Below, in pieces: positions 8,300 through 16,911 of a stretch of DNA of 64,000 bases. The notes under the pieces are model-generated. The model did not search any database, was not told the origin of the DNA, and saw only the letters and a list, made by a program, of their open reading frames with translations. How positions within the stretch are numbered: position 1 is the first letter of the stretch; each line of letters begins with the position of its first letter. Made by a program: the position numbers and the translations under genes. The DNA is from Lysinibacillus_B sp050613145 (GTDB lineage Bacteria > Bacillota > Bacilli > Bacillales_A > Planococcaceae): assembly GCF_050613145.1 (NCBI RefSeq), contig NZ_CP192507.1, positions 1,116,001 through 1,180,000 on the forward strand, given 5' to 3'.

Positions 8300-9181
8300 A
8301 TGGCAATTACTGCACAATTAGTAAAAGAACTACGCGAAAAAACTGGCGCAGGTATGATGGACTGTAAGAAAGCGTTAGTACAAACTGAGGGTAACTTAGA
8401 AGCTGCTATCGATTTCTTACGTGAAAAAGGCTTAGCTGCTGCTGGTAAAAAAGCGGATCGTGTCGCTGCTGAAGGTACAACTTACATTTTAGAACAAGGT
8501 AACGAAGCAATTATTTTAGAAGTAAACGCTGAAACGGACTTCGTTGCGAAAAACGACAAATTCCAAGTTTTAGTTGCTTCTTTAGCTGAGCAATTATTAG
8601 CTGCTAAACCAGAATCTGTAGAAGCTGCTTTAGAATTAGAAAAAGACGGCGTAAAAATCGCTGACCAAATTTCTACAGCTATCGCGACAATCGGTGAAAA
8701 AATCACGCTTCGTCGTTTTGAAATCAAAACAAAAACGGATGCGGATGCTTTCGGTGCTTACTTACACATGGGCGGTAGAATCGGCGTATTAGTTCAATTA
8801 AACGGTACTACAGATGCAGATGCTGCGAAAGACGTTGCAATGCACATCGCTGCAATCAACCCAACTTACGTATCTCGTGACGAAGTGTCTGCTGAAGAAG
8901 TAGAGCGCGAGCGTAAAGTATTAACTGAGCAAGCTTTAAATGAAGGCAAGCCAGAAAACATCGTTGCGAAAATGGTTGAAGGTCGTCTTGGTAAATATTT
9001 CGAAGATGTTTGTTTACTTGACCAAACTTTCGTTAAAAACTCAGACCAAAAAGTACGTGACTTCGTAAAATCTACTGGTGGTACAGTAGATGGCTTCACT
9101 CGTTACGCAGTAGGTGAAGGTATCGAGAAACGTGAAGATAACTTCGCAGAAGAAGTAATGAGCCAAGTTAAAGGTAACTAA
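8300..9181 (+). CDS. tsf: Translation elongation factor Ts
   Basis: Nucleotide exchange factor for EF-Tu. The 293 residues include the N-terminal UBA-like LREKTGAGMMDCKKAL motif and the signature TDFVAKND at 79-86, which contacts EF-Tu. AAGGAGG precedes ATG 8300. A short bulged hairpin (about 8244-8264, TTTAG-AGCA paired to TGCT-CCTAAA) lies in the leader between the rpsB terminator and the start. Confidence 0.98.
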   Translation: MAITAQLVKELREKTGAGMMDCKKALVQTEGNLEAAIDFLREKGLAAAGKKADRVAAEGTTYILEQGNEAIILEVNAETDFVAKNDKFQVLVASLAEQLLAAKPESVEAALELEKDGVKIADQISTAIATIGEKITLRRFEIKTKTDADAFGAYLHMGGRIGVLVQLNGTTDADAAKDVAMHIAAINPTYVSRDEVSAEEVERERKVLTEQALNEGKPENIVAKMVEGRLGKYFEDVCLLDQTFVKNSDQKVRDFVKSTGGTVDGFTRYAVGEGIEKREDNFAEEVMSQVKGN

Positions 9182-9216
9182 TTTAAATACTGTACACACA
9201 TCTGTGTGTTTACGAG

Positions 9217-9248
9217 TAGGGAACACATCTTTCGTGTTCCCTATTTTT
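9217..9248 (+). terminator. tsf terminator
   Basis: TAGGGAACAC (9217-9226) pairs with GTGTTCCCTA (9234-9243), with a 7-nt loop and a T run. Confidence 0.9.
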
Positions 9249-9322
9249 CAAGCAAATAAAAGAAAAATACAATGAAATAGTCAGCTATTTCCTTTTAAAT
9301 TAATGAGTAACGGAGGTTTACT

Positions 9323-10048
9323 ATGAGTGTGGCACAATACAAACGAGTAGTAATTAAACTAAGTGGCGAAGCATTAGCTGGGGACGCAGGTTTTGGTTTA
9401 TCGCCTGACATTATTAAATCTGTTGCTGAAGAAGTAAAAGAAGTTGTAGAGCTAGGCGTGGAAGTTGCTGTTGTTGTAGGCGGCGGTAATATTTGGCGCG
9501 GTAAAGTTGGTAGCGAAATGGGGATGGAACGTGCCTCAGCTGACTATATGGGAATGCTTGCAACGGTTATGAACTCTTTAGCACTACAAGATGCGCTAGA
9601 AAAATTAGACATCGAAACACGTGTACAATCATCAATTGTGATGACACAAGTGGCAGAGCCGTATATTCGTCGCAAAGCGGTACGTCATCTGGAGAAACAG
9701 CGTGTTGTCATTTTTGCCGCGGGAACAGGTAACCCATTCTTCTCAACAGATACAACGGCTGCATTACGCGCTGCAGAAATTAATGCAGATGCAATTTTAA
9801 TGGCAAAAAATAATGTAGACGGTGTATACTCAGCAGATCCAAAAGTAGATACTTCTGCAGTGAAGTACGACACACTCACTTATTTAGACGTTATTCAACA
9901 AGGGTTGCAAGTAATGGATTCAACTGCTTCCACTTTATGTATGGACAATGATATTCCATTAGTTGTCTTCTCAATTATGGAAAAAGGTAATATTAAACGC
10001 GCAGTGATGGGCGAAAAAATTGGAACTGTTGTTAGGAGGAATTCGTAA
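9323..10048 (+). CDS. pyrH: UMP kinase
   Basis: Phosphorylates UMP to UDP in pyrimidine nucleotide synthesis. The 241-residue amino-acid-kinase fold has KLSGEAL near the N-terminus, GGGNIWRG (53-60) and a DNDIPLVVFSI block near the C-terminus. ACGGAGG precedes the ATG. The stop overlaps the frr start by one base (TAATG), coupling the two. Confidence 0.98.
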   Translation: MSVAQYKRVVIKLSGEALAGDAGFGLSPDIIKSVAEEVKEVVELGVEVAVVVGGGNIWRGKVGSEMGMERASADYMGMLATVMNSLALQDALEKLDIETRVQSSIVMTQVAEPYIRRKAVRHLEKQRVVIFAAGTGNPFFSTDTTAALRAAEINADAILMAKNNVDGVYSADPKVDTSAVKYDTLTYLDVIQQGLQVMDSTASTLCMDNDIPLVVFSIMEKGNIKRAVMGEKIGTVVRRNS

Positions 10049-10605
10049 TGGCGAAACAAGTTTTAGATCAAGCAAAAGAAAGAATGACGAAATCGCTTGC
10101 TGCTTTCAGTCGTGAATTAGCATCTATTCGTGCTGGTCGTGCAAATGCTGCCCTTTTAGACCGTATTACAGTTGATTATTACGGTGCACCAACACCTATT
10201 AACCAACTTGCAGGGGTATCTATACCTGAAGCACGTCTACTAGTAATTACACCGTATGATAAATCTATTTTAGGCGAAATCGAAAAAGCGATTATGAAAT
10301 CAGATATTGGTATTACACCAACAAATGATGGAAATGTGATTCGTTTAATGATTCCAGCTTTAACGGAAGAACGTCGTAAAGAACTTGTTAAAGTAGTGAA
10401 AAAAGAAGCTGAAGAAGCGAAAGTGGCTGTTCGTAACGTACGTCGTGATGCCAACGATGATTTAAAGAAACTAGAGAAAACTAGTGAAATCACAGAGGAC
10501 GAGTTACGTAGCTACGGTGAAGACGTACAAAAGCTAACAGACGACTTCATTGCAAAAGTGGACGACGCAGCAAAAGAAAAAGAGCAAGAAATTTTATCAA
10601 TTTAA
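10048..10605 (+). CDS. frr: Ribosome recycling factor
   Basis: With EF-G, splits post-termination ribosomes. The 185-residue protein is the standard length, with SIRAGRAN near residues 26-33 and the long helical hairpin in the C-terminal half. Its start overlaps the pyrH stop, and AGGAGG lies at the end of pyrH. A terminator follows. Confidence 0.98.
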   Translation: MAKQVLDQAKERMTKSLAAFSRELASIRAGRANAALLDRITVDYYGAPTPINQLAGVSIPEARLLVITPYDKSILGEIEKAIMKSDIGITPTNDGNVIRLMIPALTEERRKELVKVVKKEAEEAKVAVRNVRRDANDDLKKLEKTSEITEDELRSYGEDVQKLTDDFIAKVDDAAKEKEQEILSI

Positions 10606-10638
10606 AATATTGAATTGAAAGCGAACTAAATGTGGATT

Positions 10639-10667
10639 AAGACGTCCTAAACTCAGGACGTCTTTTC
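10639..10667 (+). terminator. frr terminator
   Basis: AAGACGTCCT (10639-10648) pairs perfectly with AGGACGTCTT (10655-10664), with a 6-nt loop and a following T-rich run. Confidence 0.88.
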
Positions 10668-10737
10668 TATCTTTTACGCAAAAAATATGAAGTTGAAACA
10701 TATACATAAAAAGACCAGGTTTTATTTTTAAGAAAAA

Positions 10738-10766
10738 AAGACATGCATAGCCGTTTTTGATATGAT
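10738..10766 (+). promoter_or_regulatory. Candidate promoter of the uppS operon
   Basis: AAGACA (10738-10743), a 17-bp spacer, then TG-A-TATGAT with an extended -10 (TATGAT 10761-10766). It is 41 bp upstream of uppS and directly after the frr terminator. Confidence 0.5.
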
Positions 10767-10806
10767 AGACATGCGGTCCTAATGTAAAGCAGTTGGAGGA
10801 ATTACG

Positions 10807-11598
10807 ATGTTTAACAAGCTATTTGGCAAAAAAATAAATAAGGAAGATAAGATGCATGAGCAAAAGGGCTTAGTTAAGGATGAATGTATCCCTTCACATA
10901 TTGCGATTATTATGGACGGGAACGGTCGGTGGGCAAAGAAGCGTGCTATGCCCCGTATTAAAGGTCACCATGAAGGTATGAATACAGTGAAAAAAATTGC
11001 ACGCTATGCGAGCAAATGCGGTGTGAAGGTGCTGACACTTTATGCGTTTTCTACCGAAAATTGGAGAAGACCAAAAACAGAAGTGGAATTTTTAATGAGC
11101 TTACCAGGGCAGTTTTTACAATCATTTTTACCAGAACTCATGGAACTAAATATTAAAGTACAAATGATTGGGGATAAAGGTGAATTGCCGATGCACACGC
11201 AAAAAGCGTTAGATGCGGCCATGGAAGCTACGCAAGAAAACACAGGCCTTATTTTAAACTTTGCGATGAATTATGGTAGCCGTGATGAAATTGTACGCGC
11301 GATGAAAGCCATGATGACAGAAGTACAAGAGGGGAAACTAGTAATTGAGGATATTACGGAAGAACGTGTCACAAACTATTTAATGACAGCACACTTACCA
11401 GAACCGGATCTACTCATTCGTACGAGCGGAGAAGTTCGCCTCAGTAATTTTATGCTTTGGCAGCTAGCCTATACAGAATTTTGGTTTACAGATACGCTTT
11501 GGCCTGATTTTGACGAGGTCTGCTTCCGGGAAGCCATTGAAGCGTATCAGAACCGAAATCGACGGTATGGCGGGCTGAAAGGAGAAGAAACAAAGTGA
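10807..11598 (+). CDS. uppS: Undecaprenyl diphosphate synthase (isoprenyl transferase)
   Basis: Adds isoprenyl units to make undecaprenyl diphosphate, the lipid carrier for wall and polysaccharide synthesis. The 263-residue cis-prenyltransferase has the catalytic Asp in IIMDGNGRWA (D37), a substrate-binding FSTENWRRP and a C-terminal RTSGEVRLSNFMLWQ block. TTGGAGG precedes the ATG. The stop overlaps the GTG start of cdsA. Confidence 0.97.
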   Translation: MFNKLFGKKINKEDKMHEQKGLVKDECIPSHIAIIMDGNGRWAKKRAMPRIKGHHEGMNTVKKIARYASKCGVKVLTLYAFSTENWRRPKTEVEFLMSLPGQFLQSFLPELMELNIKVQMIGDKGELPMHTQKALDAAMEATQENTGLILNFAMNYGSRDEIVRAMKAMMTEVQEGKLVIEDITEERVTNYLMTAHLPEPDLLIRTSGEVRLSNFMLWQLAYTEFWFTDTLWPDFDEVCFREAIEAYQNRNRRYGGLKGEETK

Positions 11599-12389
11599 AG
11601 ACAAGAATTATAACTGGAATCGTAGCGGCGGCACTTTTTATCCCGTTTGTTATTTATGGGGAATTGCCGTTTACGGTTTTAGTTTATGCAATAGCAGCTG
11701 TAGGTCTATATGAAATACTACGCATGAAAACAATGACGCTATTCTCAGTGCCAGGTATGTTAGGTTTACTAGCCACATTTGCTATGTTAATGCCCACTCA
11801 CTGGGAACAACAAGTACAAGTATGGACAAGCTATTCAAAATTAGAATTACTATTTATCGCAGCAATTTTACTATTAATTTATTCTGTTTTAATGAAAAAT
11901 CGTTTTACATTTGATGATGTTGCATTTGTTGTGTTAAGTACGCTATATGTTGGGATTGGCTTCTATTATTTAATTGCCACACGTGAAGCTGGACTAGCGT
12001 ATATTATTTTTGCGTTGCTCATTGTTTGGACGACCGATTCAGGTGCGTATTTTACGGGGCGTAGCTTTGGGAAAAATAAGCTATGGCCGGAAATTTCGCC
12101 AAATAAAACGATTGAAGGATTTGTCGGTGGGATTGTGATTGCCGTGATTGCGGTCATCATTATGCAACTTATTGCGCCGTTTGACGTATCGTGGGTTGCC
12201 TTAATACTTGTAGCTATTGTTAGCTCAATCTTTGGGCAAATGGGCGATCTTGTAGAGTCAGCGATTAAACGTCACTATGATGTAAAGGATTCAGGTACGA
12301 TTTTGCCTGGTCATGGCGGTATTTTAGACCGCTTTGATAGTTTATTATTTGTTTTACCATTGTTAAACTTACTGCATTTTGTTAGTTAA
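11595..12389 (+). CDS. cdsA: Phosphatidate cytidylyltransferase
   Basis: Makes CDP-diacylglycerol for phospholipid synthesis (later used by pgsA in this window). The 264 residues are strongly hydrophobic, with several membrane helices, and end in the CDS signature around ESAIKRHYDVKDSG and LPGHGGILDRFD (about residues 217-248). GTG start at 11595 overlaps uppS; GGAGAAG precedes it. Confidence 0.97.
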   Translation: MKTRIITGIVAAALFIPFVIYGELPFTVLVYAIAAVGLYEILRMKTMTLFSVPGMLGLLATFAMLMPTHWEQQVQVWTSYSKLELLFIAAILLLIYSVLMKNRFTFDDVAFVVLSTLYVGIGFYYLIATREAGLAYIIFALLIVWTTDSGAYFTGRSFGKNKLWPEISPNKTIEGFVGGIVIAVIAVIIMQLIAPFDVSWVALILVAIVSSIFGQMGDLVESAIKRHYDVKDSGTILPGHGGILDRFDSLLFVLPLLNLLHFVS

Positions 12390-12403
12390 TAAAGGAGCAT
12401 ATC

Positions 12404-13549
12404 ATGAAGAAAATTAGTTTGCTTGGTGCAACAGGTTCCATTGGTTTGCAAACGATTGATATTATTTTAGCAAATCAGCAGGAGTTCCAACTTGTTGCTT
12501 TTTCATCAGGGAGAAATATTGAAAAAACGCGAGAAATTATACGACAATTAAAGCCAGAAATTGTTTCCGTACAAGAAGAGTCAGATGCATTAGCACTTGT
12601 AAAAGAATTTCCTAATGTACAATTTACATGCGGTACGAAAGGGTTAATTGATGTAGCAACACATCCTGAAACGACCGTATTAGTGAATGCTGTGCTTGGG
12701 AGTGTAGGCCTAGAATCCACATTAGCGGCTATTCGTATGGGGAAAACAATTGCCATTGCCAATAAAGAAACGCTTGTTACAGCGGGGCACTTAGTGATGG
12801 CGGAAGCAAAAAAATATAATGCACCTATTTTGCCGGTAGATAGTGAGCATTCCGCTCTTTATCAATCGATGAATGGTGAGAACCCGAAAGCGATTGAACG
12901 ATTAATTTTAACGGCTTCAGGTGGCTCGTTCCGCGACAAAACACGTGCGGAGTTAGAAGGTGTAACGGTTAAAGATGCGCTGAATCATCCAAACTGGTCA
13001 ATGGGGGCAAAAATTACAATTGACTCGGCTACGATGATGAATAAAGGGTTAGAGGTTATTGAGGCACATGTATTATTTGATATGCCATATGACCACATCG
13101 ATGTATTATTGCACCGAGAAAGCATTATTCATTCGATGGTGGAATACCATGATACGAGTGTAATGGCGCAGCTTGGTACACCGGACATGCGTGTGCCGAT
13201 TCAATATGCCCTTACGTATCCAGACCGTATTCCATTAGTCGGTGGGAAGCGTTTAAATTTAGCTGAAATTGGAAAGTTACATTTCCAAGAGGTTGATTTT
13301 GATCGTTACCGCGCTTTAAAGTTAGCTTATGAAGCAGGGCGTACAGGCGGGACGATGTTAACAGCAATGAATGCTGCTAATGAAGCAGCCGTCGCGTTAT
13401 TTTTACAAGAAAAAATTACATTCCTACAAATTGAAGAATGTATTGAGCGTGTAATGGATGCACATGACAATATATTGCTGCCAGATTTACAGACGATTTT
13501 ACACGTCGATAGTGAGACGAGAAAAATGGTACAAAACATGGTAAAATGA
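12404..13549 (+). CDS. dxr: 1-deoxy-D-xylulose 5-phosphate reductoisomerase
   Basis: First committed step of the MEP isoprenoid pathway, which supplies UppS. The 381 residues show the NADPH-binding LLGATGSIGLQT at the N-terminus, ANKETLV (about 120-126), the metal-binding PVDSEHSA block and the HPNWSMG flexible loop. AAAGGAG precedes the ATG. The C-terminus ends at a normal family length. Confidence 0.98.
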   Translation: MKKISLLGATGSIGLQTIDIILANQQEFQLVAFSSGRNIEKTREIIRQLKPEIVSVQEESDALALVKEFPNVQFTCGTKGLIDVATHPETTVLVNAVLGSVGLESTLAAIRMGKTIAIANKETLVTAGHLVMAEAKKYNAPILPVDSEHSALYQSMNGENPKAIERLILTASGGSFRDKTRAELEGVTVKDALNHPNWSMGAKITIDSATMMNKGLEVIEAHVLFDMPYDHIDVLLHRESIIHSMVEYHDTSVMAQLGTPDMRVPIQYALTYPDRIPLVGGKRLNLAEIGKLHFQEVDFDRYRALKLAYEAGRTGGTMLTAMNAANEAAVALFLQEKITFLQIEECIERVMDAHDNILLPDLQTILHVDSETRKMVQNMVK

Positions 13550-13757
13550 AGTGCAACTTCAATCAATGGCAGTTCTTCTCTACGCTGTTGATGGTGAGTT
13601 GAACGAATTGGGCTTTTCCGGGCAGTTAATCTTTCTATCTCCAGATTTGTTTTTATGGAGTCTTGTACCTGTTGCTTTACTTTTGGTACAGCTAAATTAC
13701 TGCCTGTTAGTGCGGGATAAAAGATGCATGTAAATTTGCTCGTGAAGGTGGGATAGT
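13550..13757 (+). other. 208-bp gap between dxr and rseP
   Basis: No convincing gene. A GTG frame of 60 codons (13551-13733) has no ribosome site. A small hairpin GAAGT-GCA-ACTTC lies at the dxr stop, and TGTACC pairs with GGTACA near 13664-13690. No T-tract terminator is visible, so uppS-cdsA-dxr-rseP can still be one transcript. Confidence 0.4.
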
Positions 13758-15032
13758 ATGCAAACAGTAATTGCATTTATAATCATTTTTGGCGCGCTCG
13801 TATTCTTCCATGAGCTCGGTCACTTTATTTTTGCGAAGCGTGCCGGTATTATGGTACGTGAGTTTGCCATTGGGATGGGGCCGAAAATTTTTGGCATGAC
13901 AAAAGGCGAGACACTGTACACAATTCGTCTGTTACCAATCGGCGGTTATGTACGTATGGCTGGTGACGATTTAGATAGTATTGAATTACAGCCGGGTTAT
14001 CGTGTGGCCTTAGTGACAAACGAAGACAATGTCGTGCAGAAGATTATTTTAAATCAGAAAAACAATCATCCAAATGTTGTCTTTTTGGAAGTAGAGCGCG
14101 CTGATTTAAATAAAGGCTTATGGATTGAAGGATACGATGAGGATGATGACAGTGAGTACCCGCGTATTGTCCGTTATAAAGTAGCTCGAAATGCAGTCAT
14201 TGCAGAAAATGGCAATGAAACGATGATTGCTCCGTATGATCGTCAGTTTAATTCAAAAACTGTGGGTCAACGTGCAATGGCAATTTTTGCTGGGCCACTT
14301 TTTAACTTTATTTTAGCGTTCTTTATTTTTCTAGCGATTGGTTTACTGCAAGGAAAGCCAACATATGAGCCCGTTATTACAGAAGTGACTGATAATGGAC
14401 CAGCGATGGAAGCGGGCATGCAAGATGGGGATTTAGTCACAGCCATTAACGGTGTTCAAATTACACAGTGGCAGGAATTATCAGCTGCCATTCAAGAAAA
14501 TCCGGGCAAACCGTTAGCATTTGTGGTAGAGCGTGCAGGGGCACCAGTGCATTTAACAGTAACACCTGATGCTGTGACGGAACAAGGGCAGACGTTTGGG
14601 CGCATTGGTGTACTATATCAAACGCCATTTGAATCAGCGCCATTAGAAGCTATTCCGAACGCAGCTGTCAATACGTACGACTTTACAGTACAAATTTTTA
14701 AAATGCTTGGTATGCTTGTAACAGGACAGTTTTCTATTGATGATTTATCGGGTCCGGTAGGGATTTATAAATATACAGAATCTGTAGCTGAACACGGTGT
14801 ATATCAGTTAATGCGCTGGGCTGCGATGCTAAGTATTAACTTAGGGATTATGAATTTATTGCCATTACCAGCTCTTGATGGTGGCCGTTTATTATTCTTT
14901 GCTTTTGAAGCGGTACGCGGCAAACCGATTAATCGTGAAAAAGAAGGACTTGTACATTTCGTTGGCATTGTACTATTAATGGTATTAATGGTTGTAGTTA
15001 CTTGGAACGATATTCAAAAATTCTTCTTTTAA
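13758..15032 (+). CDS. rseP: Site-2 intramembrane zinc metalloprotease RseP/RasP
   Basis: Cleaves anti-sigma factors and remnant signal peptides within the membrane. The 424 residues show zinc-binding HELGH (H18, E19, H22) in the first membrane helix, a PDZ domain (about 200-285) and the third zinc ligand region PLPALDGGRLLFF near 372-384 in a C-terminal membrane segment. AAGGTGGG precedes ATG 13758. B. subtilis also places rasP between dxr and proS. Confidence 0.96.
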   Translation: MQTVIAFIIIFGALVFFHELGHFIFAKRAGIMVREFAIGMGPKIFGMTKGETLYTIRLLPIGGYVRMAGDDLDSIELQPGYRVALVTNEDNVVQKIILNQKNNHPNVVFLEVERADLNKGLWIEGYDEDDDSEYPRIVRYKVARNAVIAENGNETMIAPYDRQFNSKTVGQRAMAIFAGPLFNFILAFFIFLAIGLLQGKPTYEPVITEVTDNGPAMEAGMQDGDLVTAINGVQITQWQELSAAIQENPGKPLAFVVERAGAPVHLTVTPDAVTEQGQTFGRIGVLYQTPFESAPLEAIPNAAVNTYDFTVQIFKMLGMLVTGQFSIDDLSGPVGIYKYTESVAEHGVYQLMRWAAMLSINLGIMNLLPLPALDGGRLLFFAFEAVRGKPINREKEGLVHFVGIVLLMVLMVVVTWNDIQKFFF

Positions 15033-15038
15033 AATAAA

Positions 15039-15085
15039 AGCTTTGGGCGCATTCTATCATATTTAGTGGCGCTCAAAGCTAAATT
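15039..15085 (+). terminator. Hairpin after rseP, weak terminator
   Basis: AGCTTTGGGCGC (15039-15050) pairs with GCGCTCAAAGCT (15069-15080), a 12-bp stem with one G-U, but an 18-nt loop and only AAATTT after it. It may be a weak or partial terminator before proS. Confidence 0.5.
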
Positions 15086-15132
15086 TGATTATGCTTATGT
15101 TATATTTTTAATTTAAAAGGTGGAGCAACTTT

Positions 15133-16842
15133 ATGAAACAAAGTTTAACTTTCATTCCAACACTTCGTGAAGTACCTTCTGATGCGGAAGTAAAATCGCA
15201 TCAAGTCCTTCTACGTGCTGGATTCATTCGTCAAAATGCATCAGGTATTTATTCGTACTTACCACTTGCACGCAAAGTATTATCGAAAATTGAGCAAGTC
15301 ATTCGCGAAGAATTAGAAGCGATTAACGCGCAAGAGCTATTAATGCCAGCGATGCAATCAGCAGAGCTTTGGCAAGAATCAGGGCGCTGGGAAAAATACG
15401 GTCCAGAATTAATGCGTTTTAAAGACCGTCATAACCGTGACTTTGCGTTAGGCCCAACACACGAAGAAGTGATTACAACACTTGTACGTGATGAGATTAA
15501 ATCGTATAAAAAATTACCATTAACGCTTTATCAAATTCAAACGAAATTCCGTGATGAAAAGCGTCCGCGTTTTGGACTGCTGCGTGGTCGCGAGTTTATT
15601 ATGAAAGATGCCTACTCATTCCATGCGTCTCGTGAAAGCTTAGATGCTACATATGAAGATATGTACCGTGCATACTCTAATATTTTCACGCGCCTTGGCT
15701 TAAACTTCCGTGCTGTAATCGCCGATGCAGGTTCAATCGGTGGGAAAGGTACACATGAGTTTATGGTACTTTCTGAGATTGGTGAAGATACAATTGCTTA
15801 CTCTGATTCTTCAGATTACGCAGCAAATATCGAAATGGCAGAAGTAGTAGTAGATTATAAGCCATCTGATGAAGCAATGCTTGAGCTTGAAAAAGTAGCG
15901 ACACCAGATGTGAAAACAATTGAAGAAGTTTCAAACTTCTTAAATGTACCTGCCTCAAATTGTATTAAATCTTTAGTATTCAAAATTGATGATGAGTTAG
16001 TCGTTGTGCTCGCACGTGGTGATCACGAAATCAATGATATTAAATTAAAAAATGCTTTAGATGCAGGTTCTGTTGAACTAGCAGAAGAAGCAGAGATTCA
16101 AGCGCTTTTAGGTTGCACAGTTGGTTCAATTGGGCCTGTCAAGTTACCAGTGAATGTCAAAGTCATTGCGGATAATGCGATTAAATCGATTCGCAATGGT
16201 GTGGCAGGGGCAAATGAAGATGGCTTCCACTATGTAAATGTCAACCCAGAGCGTGACTTCGCTATTAATGCTTATGCGGATATTCGCTTTATCCAAGAGG
16301 GGGACCTGTCCCCAGATGGACAAGGTGTTATTAAATTTGCTGAAGGTATCGAAGTAGGTCATATTTTCAAACTTGGAACGACGTATTCTGCTAAAATGAA
16401 TGCATTATACTTAGATGAGCAAGGCAAAACACAACCATTTATTATGGGATGCTACGGTATTGGGGTTTCTCGTATCCTAGCAGCAGTTGCTGAGCAATTC
16501 CAAGACGAAAAAGGTTTTGTATGGCCAAAACAATTAGCGCCTTATGATGTACACTTAGTACCAGTGAATACGAAAGATGAGGCACAAGTACAGCTTGCAG
16601 ATGAATTATATGGCTTATTAAAATCATATCGTTATGGTGTGCTATATGATGACCGTGCAGAGCGTGCGGGTGTGAAATTTGCTGACGCAGACTTAATCGG
16701 CTTACCAGTACGTGTAACGGTTGGTAAAAAGGCAGCGGAAGGCTTAGTGGAAGTGAAATTCCGTGCATCAGGTGAAACATTTGAGTGGGCAAAGGAAGAA
16801 GTAATTGATCGTCTGAATGAATTCTTCCGTACAAATATATAA
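15133..16842 (+). CDS. proS: Prolyl-tRNA synthetase (bacterial type with editing domain)
   Basis: Charges tRNA-Pro. The 569 residues contain the class II catalytic core with motif 2 (FRDEKRPRFGLLRGREFIMKD, about 140-160; quoted in part), the inserted YbaK-like editing domain (about 225-395) and the C-terminal anticodon-binding domain (about 475-569). AAAGGTGGAGC precedes the ATG. Full length; followed by a terminator. Confidence 0.97.
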   Translation: MKQSLTFIPTLREVPSDAEVKSHQVLLRAGFIRQNASGIYSYLPLARKVLSKIEQVIREELEAINAQELLMPAMQSAELWQESGRWEKYGPELMRFKDRHNRDFALGPTHEEVITTLVRDEIKSYKKLPLTLYQIQTKFRDEKRPRFGLLRGREFIMKDAYSFHASRESLDATYEDMYRAYSNIFTRLGLNFRAVIADAGSIGGKGTHEFMVLSEIGEDTIAYSDSSDYAANIEMAEVVVDYKPSDEAMLELEKVATPDVKTIEEVSNFLNVPASNCIKSLVFKIDDELVVVLARGDHEINDIKLKNALDAGSVELAEEAEIQALLGCTVGSIGPVKLPVNVKVIADNAIKSIRNGVAGANEDGFHYVNVNPERDFAINAYADIRFIQEGDLSPDGQGVIKFAEGIEVGHIFKLGTTYSAKMNALYLDEQGKTQPFIMGCYGIGVSRILAAVAEQFQDEKGFVWPKQLAPYDVHLVPVNTKDEAQVQLADELYGLLKSYRYGVLYDDRAERAGVKFADADLIGLPVRVTVGKKAAEGLVEVKFRASGETFEWAKEEVIDRLNEFFRTNI

Positions 16843-16853
16843 TTTAAAGAAGG

Positions 16854-16889
16854 GGGAAGCGTCTAAATTTGTCGCTTTCCTTTCTTTTT
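16854..16889 (+). terminator. proS terminator
   Basis: GGGAAGCG (16854-16861) pairs with CGCTTTCC (16873-16880) with one G-U, followed by TTTCTTTTT. Confidence 0.75.
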
Positions 16890-16911
16890 CAGGAACAAGG
16901 AGGATAAAACG

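Noticed and set aside
13551..13733. 60-codon GTG frame between dxr and rseP with a hydrophobic stretch
   Set aside because: No ribosome site, begins 1 bp after the dxr stop and resembles nothing I recognise. Kept only as a gap note.
15033..15132. T-box leader for proS
   Set aside because: The 100-bp gap is too short and shows no T-box or antiterminator motif.
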